Assembly (NCBI GenBank): GCA_900547825.1
Contig: URII01000055.1
Location: forward strand, 1-14,872
Source of the DNA: an uncultured Porphyromonadaceae bacterium
GTDB lineage: Bacteria; Bacteroidota; Bacteroidia; Bacteroidales; Muribaculaceae
Reading direction: 5' to 3'
Length of the DNA stretch: 14,872 nucleotides
This document shows, piece by piece, positions 7,510-13,594 of the stretch (positions are counted from its first letter, which is position 1; each line of letters begins with the position of its first letter). Below the pieces are notes generated by a model. That model was not told the origin of the DNA, ran no database searches, and saw only the letters and a program-made list of their open reading frames with translations. The translations under genes were made by a program, and so were the position numbers.

Positions 7510-9861
7510 TCAATTGCCGTAGCTGCCTGTGGCGCCCTGCACGTTCATGTCGAGCTGACGTTCGCGCTGCTGCACCTGGCGCCCGAAATTGAAGCGGTAG
7601 GATACTGACAGGTTCACCTGCGCCACCGATTCGCGTATGCCGCCCCAGGCATACTGGCGTTTTACGCCATAATCGGTGTGGCGGATATATTTGTCGCCGT
7701 AGTCGGTGAACGGCTGGAATATCTGGAGTCCGAATACGAACCGGCGGTAGCTGTAGCTTGCTGTGAGATAGGTCATACCCTGCGATTCGCCGGTGGAATA
7801 CGGGCCTATATAGCGGTTGCGCGACGAGGTGCCTATGCGGGCCGAGAAATCGCGGTAGTCCACCGAACCCCATATGCCGCAGCTCCACCGGGTGCCGCTC
7901 TGGGAGCCGTCAGGCAGGTTGTAGTCGGAGTAATCCACCCCGGCATTGCCGCCTACCTGTATCCTCAGGTCCTTGCCACGGCGCCATGTGTAGCTCAGGC
8001 GAGCCGAAGCCGCGAGGTCGTCGCTGCGATGGTAGTTCTGTATCTGCTGCACATAGTAGGGCGCCTCATAAACCACGTTGTAGAACCTCGGGTCGGTGGT
8101 GCGGCGCCAGTAGGCTGTAAGCGATATGCCCCACGGGCCGCTGTAATAGGTGGGCTGTAGCAGGAGCTGCAAATTATGGCTGCCGTCCTTGAGCTTCGGA
8201 TTGCCTTTTGAGGCATTGTATTCGTCGGTGATATAGAAATAATCGTCGCGTGCCCCTAAACCCGGACGGCTCATCCAGTAATTGCCGTAGAGGTTGATTC
8301 TCAACCCTTGCATAGGGATGTAGGTTAAGCCTGCCTGACCTGAAGGGGTGATGTTGTCGGCATGTTCCTTTCCGCCCTTATAGGAGTAATAGTCCATCTC
8401 GGCCGAGGCATGGTAGTGCCATTTTGGATTGATGGAGCCTTTCAGCCCGAGGTATATGTCGAGGGCGTTGAAATGCTGTGACGAATTGCGTGTCTCGGTG
8501 CCGGAGTAATGGTTTGTGCTATGGTTGAAGCGGTTGTTGAACCCCGCGTTCATCTTCACCTTTTTCACCGGGAAGTTCCATTCCAATGATGCTTTGAGCG
8601 CATAGGGGGTGGAGGTAGTGCGGTTGTAATAGGCCGGGGCGCCGGGATAGTCGAGCTGTGAGAATGACCAGTTGTTGTCGTCGCTCTGCGTGAAGCTGAG
8701 GTAGGCCTCGACCGAGCGGTCGGGATCCGAGGCATTGTGGGTGTAAGAGGTCATCACGTTGTAGGACACCTCCGAGTTATGGCCGTTGTACTTCTGGCGG
8801 TATGATTCAGTCAGTTCGTTGCCAACGCGCTTTTCATACAGTTGGTCGTGCATCTTCGAGAAGTAATTGTGCCAGTTCACTCCGGCCCCGATGTCGAGCA
8901 GGTCGTCCTTGCCTATCTGGAGTGTGTAGTAGCCTGCGAATTCGTTGCTGTACATGTGGCGTCGGCCCCAGTTGCCTTTGCCTACATATTCCCTTATGGT
9001 CACAGGCTCCTCGCCGGCAAGATATTCTGTTATTGATTCGTGGATCTGTTTCTCAAACTGTTTCCAGAACGATGTGTAGTCGAACCGCAGTGTCGACTGG
9101 CTGCGGTTGTAGGTTATGGAAGTGGTGTTGTCGCCCCAAAGGAATGTGACGGCCTCGCGCACCGATTCGTAGATATTGCCGCCCGAAATGCGCTCCTTCA
9201 GCCATATATCGATTATGCCTCCCGCACCCGAGTTCAGATAACGGGCCGTGGGGGCGTCGGTGTAGTCGATGCGGAGTATGTCGTTGGGGTTGAGGGCCAG
9301 TACATCCGTCAGTGTGCGTGTCTGTCCGTTGATCTTGAAAATTGCGCTTTTGCCGAATATCGACACCATTCTGTCCCTCGGATTTATATCCAGCCCCGGC
9401 AGCGATGTCGACTGCAATATGTCGAGGGCCGTTGTGGCGTTGCGGGCTATAAGTGCGTCGGGATACACGAGATACTTTTCCGCGCGGGTCAGTACCCGGT
9501 GTCCCGCCACGGTCACTTCGCCCAACTGGGTGGCCCGGGGGTGCATGTACACCAAGCCCAAGTCCATGTTTTTCTCAGCCCGCGTTGTGGCTATATCCGT
9601 GTCCAGATAGCCTGTGAGCCTGAAGCGGAGCATGTTTCCGGCAATGGCTTCGCAAGGCAGGTTGAAATATCCGTTGGCGTCGCTTACGCCCGAGGCCACC
9701 ACCGTGGAGTCCTTGTCGAGATACATCACGTGTACGCCTGGCAGAAGGTCTTCGGCTGTGGCTTCCCCCTGTGTTACATAGCCCTTTATGTCGGCATTGG
9801 CGCACAAACTCCCTGCTGCCGCAATGACGCCTGCCAATATCCGTGTAAATTTCCTGATCAT
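7510..9861 (-). CDS. TonB-receptor-like outer-membrane beta-barrel protein
   Basis: A 783-residue outer-membrane protein. A signal peptide covers about residues 1-23 (ending SLCANA). A carboxypeptidase-regulatory-like beta sandwich follows (about 24-110: DIKGYVTQGE, LPGVHVMYLD, GVSDANGYFNL). A plug-like domain runs over about 115-225 (LGEVTVAGHR, SIFGKSAIFKINGQ, GAGGIIDIWLKER). The rest is a large barrel of aromatic-rich strands up to LSVSYRFNFG near the end. This is the layout of the OMP_b-brl_3/TonB-dependent receptor group. The last residues after the final strand are polar and do not end in Phe. It sits between the radical SAM gene (37-base gap) and the exporter (12-base gap), so it is a dedicated part of the peptide operon. 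It may act as the outer-membrane exit in place of TolC, or as a receptor for uptake of or immunity to the product. Export is my inference only. Confidence 0.85.
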   Translation of the reverse strand: MIRKFTRILAGVIAAAGSLCANADIKGYVTQGEATAEDLLPGVHVMYLDKDSTVVASGVSDANGYFNLPCEAIAGNMLRFRLTGYLDTDIATTRAEKNMDLGLVYMHPRATQLGEVTVAGHRVLTRAEKYLVYPDALIARNATTALDILQSTSLPGLDINPRDRMVSIFGKSAIFKINGQTRTLTDVLALNPNDILRIDYTDAPTARYLNSGAGGIIDIWLKERISGGNIYESVREAVTFLWGDNTTSITYNRSQSTLRFDYTSFWKQFEKQIHESITEYLAGEEPVTIREYVGKGNWGRRHMYSNEFAGYYTLQIGKDDLLDIGAGVNWHNYFSKMHDQLYEKRVGNELTESYRQKYNGHNSEVSYNVMTSYTHNASDPDRSVEAYLSFTQSDDNNWSFSQLDYPGAPAYYNRTTSTPYALKASLEWNFPVKKVKMNAGFNNRFNHSTNHYSGTETRNSSQHFNALDIYLGLKGSINPKWHYHASAEMDYYSYKGGKEHADNITPSGQAGLTYIPMQGLRINLYGNYWMSRPGLGARDDYFYITDEYNASKGNPKLKDGSHNLQLLLQPTYYSGPWGISLTAYWRRTTDPRFYNVVYEAPYYVQQIQNYHRSDDLAASARLSYTWRRGKDLRIQVGGNAGVDYSDYNLPDGSQSGTRWSCGIWGSVDYRDFSARIGTSSRNRYIGPYSTGESQGMTYLTASYSYRRFVFGLQIFQPFTDYGDKYIRHTDYGVKRQYAWGGIRESVAQVNLSVSYRFNFGRQVQQRERQLDMNVQGATGSYGN

Positions 9862-9898
9862 ATATAATGTCGTTGTTGGTTTATAGAATTAATTGAAA

Positions 9899-11194
9899 TT
9901 ATGCCTGTGGCTGTTCAGCCGTGTTGAGCAATTGGCTGAAGAAAATCTTTTCCTCCACAACTTCCCTCACCAATTTGTCTTTCGATTCATCGTCAGGATA
10001 GTTGCAGGTCATTTCTTTATCAATGCTGTGCCATGTGGATTTGAAGCATCCGCCTCCGCAGATGGGAAGTATCCGGCAGTTCTGACACGCCGTATTGGAT
10101 TTCCTTTTCGCTATCACACGATTGAGAGAGTCGGTCTCCATAGTTACGTTTCCATCGGTTGACAGAAATCCGTCGCGTGGTTCATTGGGAAAATCTACCG
10201 CCGTGCAGTTGTATATATCGCCGTTGTAGTTGACCACCAATGAATTTTTGCAATCGCCATAGCAAGGTGATGTCAGGGTGTAATGATTGGGTAGGTCGGG
10301 TTGTATGCCGCATTCATAAAAACGTTTATATAAGTTGAGTTTCTGTTGATGTATGTCCGTTTTGTTATCGCGGTCTTGCCATACCTGCTGTATTGACACC
10401 TGAATATATTTTTTTGCCTCATTCGGAAGGGTTGCGAACCGTTCGGGTATTTCGAAAGCATTTGCTATGGTTTCCCCGGTAAGATTCAGTCGTAATAGAA
10501 CTTTCATGCCCGCAGTGGCATATTTCCGTATGTTTTCGGTTATTCGGTCATACGATTTCCCACCTTTGGGAACTCTGGTTTTGTCATGATCCGCTTTAGC
10601 TCCGTCAAGTGAGATTTGCAGATGTGCTATCTTGTGCTTGCTCAATTCGGCAAGCATGTTGTCAGTCAGAATATAACCGTTGGTGGTGAATGCAAAATCT
10701 ATTTGGCGGTTCAGTTCCTTGGCGGTTTTTTCGCTATATTGCATGAGCGGTTCCACTACTTGCTTGTATCCTAACATCGGTTCTCCGCCAAAGAATGACA
10801 CTGTAATGCCGGGATATTCGTTCAGCAGCTTACGGATTATATTTTTTAATCCGGTCAAAGTATCCGCTCCCATCGTTGAATCCTTCTGATGGCTCTCATA
10901 GCAGTACCAGCAGTTGAAATTGCAGTTCAGTGTGGGATTGATTATCAATAAGAAACTTTCATGGCGGTCAATGGAATCCAGATGATGTTGCCATGCCATG
11001 ATGTTTTCATCAATTCCGTCATCAACAATCATACCGCCCTTTTTTAAATTATTCACAGAATTTTCATTCAGCGTTGAAATATCTGTGGTGTCCACTTCGT
11101 GCCCGAGAAATATCAGATGGCCCGTGAAGCTGTTATATATCGCATTCACGCTGTCGCTGACTTTTATATGGTTGTTGAAAACACTGAACTGCAT
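9899..11194 (-). CDS. Radical SAM/SPASM peptide maturase
   Basis: A cytoplasmic enzyme expected to modify the precursor peptides encoded just upstream. The radical SAM core has the cluster motif CX3CX2C at Cys91, Cys95 and Cys98 (NCNFNCWYCYE) and a GGEPM SAM-binding motif at residues 136-140. The C-terminal SPASM region has Cys311, Cys315 and Cys330, then the CX2CX5CX3C block at Cys370, 373, 379 and 383 (CQNCRILPICGGGC) and Cys397, enough for two auxiliary iron-sulfur clusters. The first 85 residues, before the radical SAM core, are divergent and probably bind the leader. SPASM maturases of this kind form thioether, ether or carbon-carbon links. With Cys-rich cores, a Cys-derived thioether is the leading guess, not a demonstrated one. 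It lies 31 bases after the last precursor. Its GC content is visibly lower than that of the export genes downstream. Confidence 0.93.
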   Translation of the reverse strand: MQFSVFNNHIKVSDSVNAIYNSFTGHLIFLGHEVDTTDISTLNENSVNNLKKGGMIVDDGIDENIMAWQHHLDSIDRHESFLLIINPTLNCNFNCWYCYESHQKDSTMGADTLTGLKNIIRKLLNEYPGITVSFFGGEPMLGYKQVVEPLMQYSEKTAKELNRQIDFAFTTNGYILTDNMLAELSKHKIAHLQISLDGAKADHDKTRVPKGGKSYDRITENIRKYATAGMKVLLRLNLTGETIANAFEIPERFATLPNEAKKYIQVSIQQVWQDRDNKTDIHQQKLNLYKRFYECGIQPDLPNHYTLTSPCYGDCKNSLVVNYNGDIYNCTAVDFPNEPRDGFLSTDGNVTMETDSLNRVIAKRKSNTACQNCRILPICGGGCFKSTWHSIDKEMTCNYPDDESKDKLVREVVEEKIFFSQLLNTAEQPQA

Positions 11195-11225
11195 ATCAAT
11201 TGACTTTTAATTAAAATGTATTGGT

Positions 11226-11501
11226 TTATTTATTGCATTTAGCCGGGTCGGTATTGGTGATAAAACACTTTTTTGTATCAATTGGCTGTTGTCCGCATAA
11301 TTGATCTGTTGGACAATCTCCATTGGTACAATTAGGGTTGTCGCATGAGTTTTTGCACTTGTTTATTGTACAAGTTTTAGGGTTGCAATCCCAATCAACG
11401 AAACTTTCTGCGAGTTCAGTATTCCCACCTGTCACCAGAATGGCTTCATTCTGCGCTATGATTATGGATTTTGTAAAATCCTGTAATATGGATGGTTTCA
11501 T
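11226..11501 (-). CDS. Cys-rich RiPP precursor with GG leader (intact copy)
   Basis: A 91-residue precursor peptide. The leader, residues 1-26, begins MKPSILQDF and ends EAILVTGG, a double-glycine site for the C39 exporter peptidase encoded downstream. The 65-residue core has nine cysteines at 39, 44, 49, 53, 58, 63, 69, 79 and 89. The first six are spaced CX4CX4CX3CX4CX4C, each closely preceded by Asn (CNPKTC, INKC, KNSC, DNPNC, TNGDC). The core shares the C-x2-N-x-C-x-N-x-C motif with the two sister precursors and PID[ST]K-x-C with the broken one. I chose ATG 11501 because it gives the same leader length as the repaired neighbour. A TTG three codons upstream (11510) could also serve. The gene immediately precedes the maturase and has no disabling change. 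I know of no named family with this exact core. Confidence 0.85.
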   Translation of the reverse strand: MKPSILQDFTKSIIIAQNEAILVTGGNTELAESFVDWDCNPKTCTINKCKNSCDNPNCTNGDCPTDQLCGQQPIDTKKCFITNTDPAKCNK

Positions 11502-11516
11502 ATTTCTCAAAAGTTA

Positions 11517-11763
11517 TTAGTTATAACATTTCATACTTGAATCAGTTACAATGCAGCCTTTGGAGTCGATAGGTGGTGGCGGATTCTGGCATTTCGGATT
11601 TAGACAGGCATTTTCACAGACATTGATTATGCATTTTTCCGGGTTGCAGTTGACGTTTATAAGACCGGAAATGTCTGCATTCCCACCGGTGACTAAGATT
11701 GCCTCGGAGGGTGGGTGCTATCTCAATGGATGCACTAAGTTTGAAAAGATTGGTTTCTTTTAT
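11517..11763 (-). pseudogene. Broken Cys-rich RiPP precursor (lost start, one frameshift)
   Basis: This copy lies between the two intact precursors and has no normal open frame. Reading from ATA at 11763-11761 gives KETNLFKLSASIEIAP, which aligns with the leader of the downstream precursor (both have SI-x-IA before the end). The frame then shifts by one base within the GGGTGGG tract at 11709-11715. After the shift it reads SEAILVTGG and a 54-residue core with seven cysteines, including CNPEKCIINVCENACLNPKC, and ends at TAA 11519-11517. Removing one base from the tract restores a single reading frame, lacking only an ATG where ATA now stands. The core is still well conserved, so the damage is recent, is a sequencing or assembly error, or involves unusual translation. 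The other reading of the leader is interrupted by TAA and TAG stops. Confidence 0.75.
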
Positions 11764-11775
11764 GGCGTTAATGAA

Positions 11776-12030
11776 TTAATGGGTGACTTTTTTACAATGG
11801 TTTTTAATCCGGACACTATCGGGCACAGTGGATTTTATAGAATCAGGTACGCTTGACGGTTTTGTCGGGCATGCATTTTTACATCGGTTGACGGGGCATT
11901 TCTTTGTGTTTCCGGTCGTTACAAAGATATTGCCTTTGCCACCTGTTATCAATATTGACATGTTGGGAGTCATGGCAAATTGAGCGTTGAATTGTTCAGC
12001 GAACTTTGAAAGGGGAGAATTTTTGTCCAT
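11776..12030 (-). CDS. Cys-rich RiPP precursor with GG leader (first in operon)
   Basis: An 84-residue precursor peptide and the first gene of the operon. The leader, residues 1-31, starts MDKNSPLSKFAEQF and ends SILITGG, matching the ILVTGG end of the other two. The 53-residue core has four cysteines, at 45, 50, 54 and 79. CPVNRCKNAC carries the shared C-x2-N-x-C-x-N-x-C motif. The stretch after it is different from its sisters: it is Pro/Ser-rich with an internal repeat, VPDSI then VPDSV (residues 61-73), before the last cysteine near the end. It lacks the later cysteines of the sister cores, so it may yield a different product or act as a partner peptide. The ATG is 22 bases after the predicted transcription start. 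The stop codon is 12 bases before the broken precursor. Confidence 0.83.
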   Translation of the reverse strand: MDKNSPLSKFAEQFNAQFAMTPNMSILITGGKGNIFVTTGNTKKCPVNRCKNACPTKPSSVPDSIKSTVPDSVRIKNHCKKVTH

Positions 12031-12058
12031 GTCGCGTTATGTTAAATGGTTTGTGTTT

Positions 12059-12089
12059 GCAAGATAATGCAAAATATTTAATTATGCAA
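12059..12089 (-). promoter_or_regulatory. Candidate promoter of the RiPP operon
   Basis: On the - strand a TTG (12089-12087) is followed after 20 bases by TATCTTGC (12066-12059), an imperfect match to TAnnTTTG. Transcription would begin near 12052, leaving a leader of about 22 bases before the ATG at 12030. The surroundings are very AT-rich, so other weak matches exist. Confidence 0.35.
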
Positions 12090-12267
12090 ATAAAACATAA
12101 CAAAAAGTTTTTGTAGTTGCGCATTTTGTGTCGGATTGTCAGATGAAAATGTCGGTTAATATCCTGGAATGTAATGGTTTAATTGAAGCTGATGCGGGAG
12201 ATGCTTTTTTTTAAATAAAATGGTGTGTTTGTTGTGAAATAAGATATTTTTATTGTTTGTGGTTGGA

Positions 12268-12303
12268 AATTAAAATAGGGGCGTCCTAACGGCGGACACC
12301 CCT
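12268..12303 (-). terminator. Rho-independent terminator of the HMA-lipoprotein unit
   Basis: AGGGGCGTCC (12277-12286) and GGACACCCCT (12294-12303) form a stem with one internal mismatch and a 7-base loop. On the - strand the hairpin is followed by the T-rich run ATTTTAATT. It lies 30 bases after the lipoprotein stop codon and separates that unit from the peptide operon. Confidence 0.75.
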
Positions 12304-12332
12304 GATGACATAATAAATTATGTGGAGTGGGA

Positions 12333-12917
12333 TCAGTCGGCGTAATATTCGATTGTGCGGCGCTGGAATGATTCGGTCACTTCGGCCACATTGCCATCTT
12401 TGTCGAGTTTCATTGTCTTGACATGGCGTTTGGTCCAGTTGCCGACGGGGTCGGTTTCGGTGACACGGTAGGCGTAGTTCACTGCCGGAGTGGTCATTTC
12501 GGTCATTACGCCCTGATCGTCGTATGTGCATGAGGCTTCGGATTCGCCTGTGCTTTTGCTGAGGCGTCCGCGATCCCATGTGAGGGTGCCGGCAGGGTAG
12601 GCCGAGGGATAGCCGTCGGCGTCATATTCGAACGCATAACGTCCGGCCATGGCCTTGTCGGGTATGAGCTTGCCGTCGGCGTCAAATTGCAGCGTGGTCA
12701 CACTGTGGTTGCCGGTGTCCTCGATCTCGCATGATTTTACATTGCCGTAAAGGTCGAAAAACGCAGCATCGTGGAACTTCTGGGTGCTTGTCGGCCCGAA
12801 TTTCTCGGCTACGACTGCGGTTTCGGCGCTTTGGGCCTCTTTGTCAGCGGGCTTTGAGTTGCATCCACCCATAACAGTAGCCAATGCTAAAGAGCCGATA
12901 ATCAGATAATGTTTCAT
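12333..12917 (-). CDS. Putative lipoprotein
   Basis: A 194-residue protein with a lipoprotein signal: MKHYLIIGSLALATVMGGC, with Cys19 as the likely lipidated residue. The mature part starts with a short Ala/Glu/Lys linker. It then has repeated hairpin-like strands of the type LYGNVKSCEIED, LQFDADGKLI, YAFEYDADGYPS, CTYDDQGVMTEM and MKLDKDGNVAEV. This 'YD..G...' pattern resembles the beta repeats of RHS/YD-type and YARHG-like Bacteroidales lipoproteins. No enzyme motif is visible. It follows the metal-binding protein gene by 27 bases on the same strand and is closed by its own terminator, so the two are probably co-transcribed. Anchoring in the outer or inner membrane is expected. The function is unknown. 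Confidence 0.8.
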   Translation of the reverse strand: MKHYLIIGSLALATVMGGCNSKPADKEAQSAETAVVAEKFGPTSTQKFHDAAFFDLYGNVKSCEIEDTGNHSVTTLQFDADGKLIPDKAMAGRYAFEYDADGYPSAYPAGTLTWDRGRLSKSTGESEASCTYDDQGVMTEMTTPAVNYAYRVTETDPVGNWTKRHVKTMKLDKDGNVAEVTESFQRRTIEYYAD

Positions 12918-12944
12918 AATGTGGGTGTGGTAGTTTTTATGAGA

Positions 12945-13298
12945 TTATTTGGTTTTGGTGCAGAGCCCTCCCGTTTTTGACGCGGGGCACGGAGTGTCGG
13001 TCTTGCGGACCGGGGCGGCTTTGGCCGGAGTTGCCATATAGCCCATTCCGGCAAGTGCTTCCATAATGAGCTCGGGCGATCCCGATTCGGAATCGTAGAC
13101 TATTGTCACGGTGTTGTCGGCGGCAGAAGCCTTGACATCCGTCACCCCTTTTACGAATTTCACCGCGTCGGTAACCTTTTTCTCGCAGTTGGCGCACGAC
13201 ATGGCCGGACTTACGTTGAAAACGGCGGTGAGCTTTTCACCGGCGAAAGCGCCCGATGCGCATAGCATTGCGGCGCCGATAATCAGTGAGCGTATCAT
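12945..13298 (-). CDS. Secreted heavy-metal-associated (HMA) domain protein
   Basis: A 117-residue exported protein with a single HMA fold, the domain used by copper chaperones and copper ATPases. A signal peptide covers about residues 1-19 (ending SGAFA). The metal site is MSCANC, with Cys35 and Cys38, in the usual loop after the first strand (LTAVFNVSPAMSCANC). The rest follows the HMA pattern: helix EKKVTDAVKFV, strand VTDVKASA, strand TVTIVYD, helix LIMEALAGMGY. A C-terminal extension adds Cys104 and Cys113 in a Lys/Thr/Pro-rich tail. These could form a second ligand pair or a disulfide. HMA proteins are usually cytoplasmic, but here the protein goes to the periplasm, which fits copper or zinc binding, transfer or sensing there. 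The gene has its own promoter and leads a two-gene unit with the lipoprotein. Confidence 0.85.
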   Translation of the reverse strand: MIRSLIIGAAMLCASGAFAGEKLTAVFNVSPAMSCANCEKKVTDAVKFVKGVTDVKASAADNTVTIVYDSESGSPELIMEALAGMGYMATPAKAAPVRKTDTPCPASKTGGLCTKTK

Positions 13299-13351
13299 AT
13301 ATTTCGAATTTAAAATGGTTATACTTATACATAATGATATATGGCGAGAGC

Positions 13352-13383
13352 CAAAGGTAGTGATAAACCTGAAGTAAAAGCAA
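13352..13383 (-). promoter_or_regulatory. Bacteroides-type promoter of the HMA-lipoprotein unit
   Basis: On the - strand TTG (13383-13381) precedes TACCTTTG (13359-13352) by 21 bases. The -7 box is an exact match to TAnnTTTG. The predicted start near 13345 leaves a leader of about 46 bases before the HMA gene ATG at 13298. Confidence 0.6.
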
Positions 13384-13400
13384 ATAAAACGCCGCTTTTG

Positions 13401-13418
13401 TGAAATTTTAAAATTTCA
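13401..13418. repeat. 18-base perfect palindrome upstream of the HMA promoter
   Basis: TGAAATTTTAAAATTTCA is its own reverse complement over all 18 bases. It lies 17 bases upstream of the -33 TTG of the HMA unit and well upstream of the divergent OmpA promoter. The position fits an activator or repressor site, but an AT-rich palindrome may also be neutral. Confidence 0.4.
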
Positions 13419-13533
13419 GCCGTTCTATTAAACTATCTAAACCCTATTGATGTTATAAAGCATATCTCAAGCCCCCTGAACAAGGTGGTGAGGGGTGATT
13501 AAACAGTGACATGGAATAAAAATTAATTAAATT

Positions 13534-13563
13534 TTGTAATTTGCACAAATAGTATTAACTTTG
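13534..13563 (+). promoter_or_regulatory. Consensus Bacteroides promoter of the OmpA-family gene
   Basis: TTG at 13534-13536, a 19-base spacer, then TAACTTTG at 13556-13563 match the Bacteroidetes sigma consensus TTG-N19-TAnnTTTG exactly. Transcription should begin near 13570, giving a leader of about 25 bases before the ATG at 13595. A perfect promoter fits a strongly expressed surface protein. Confidence 0.8.
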
Positions 13564-13594
13564 CGCCGATTATTCAACGTTAAACAACTGAACA

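Larger units (their letters stand above)
5093..12030 (-). other. RiPP biosynthesis and export operon
   Basis: Seven same-strand genes or remnants with gaps of 12-37 bases or 4-base overlaps: three GG-leader Cys-rich precursors (one broken), a SPASM radical SAM maturase, an outer-membrane barrel protein, a C39 ABC exporter and an HlyD-like stub. A terminator on its upstream side (12268-12303) belongs to the neighbouring unit. On its downstream side it runs into the convergent CotH gene without a visible terminator. No separate immunity gene is apparent. Confidence 0.8.
12031..12332. other. AT-rich intergenic region
   Basis: About 300 bases with no supportable gene. It separates the lipoprotein gene from the peptide operon, both on the - strand. 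It holds the lipoprotein unit's terminator on one side and the weak candidate promoter of the peptide operon on the other. The middle (about 12100-12260) is AT-rich, and I see no further structure in it. Confidence 0.6.

Noticed and set aside
9040..9867. A 275-codon open frame on the + strand opposite the barrel protein gene
   Set aside because: Its sequence is rich in Cys, His, Arg and Val with no domain pattern, and it mirrors the codon structure of the well-supported - strand gene. It is a shadow frame.
11502..11510. TTG start that would add three residues to the intact precursor
   Set aside because: ATG at 11501 gives a leader of the same length as the repaired sister leader and is the more usual codon. 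The TTG cannot be fully excluded.
11700..11763. Reading the broken precursor's leader in the same frame as its core
   Set aside because: That frame has TAA and TAG stops and a leader unlike its sisters, while the shifted frame gives a clear SI-x-IA leader match. The frameshift explanation is better.
11551..11856. A 101-codon + strand open frame over the precursor genes
   Set aside because: It lies antisense to the conserved Cys-rich cores and has no recognisable features.
11226..12030. Cys-rich small proteins as metallothioneins or zinc-finger proteins unrelated to RiPPs
   Set aside because: The GG leaders, the adjacent SPASM enzyme and the C39 exporter explain them better, though the final product could still bind metal.
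13472..13496. Weak hairpin CCCCT...AGGGG upstream of the OmpA-family gene
   Set aside because: Five base pairs, a 13-base loop and no T-run; it does not look like a terminator and there is no reason to call it regulatory.
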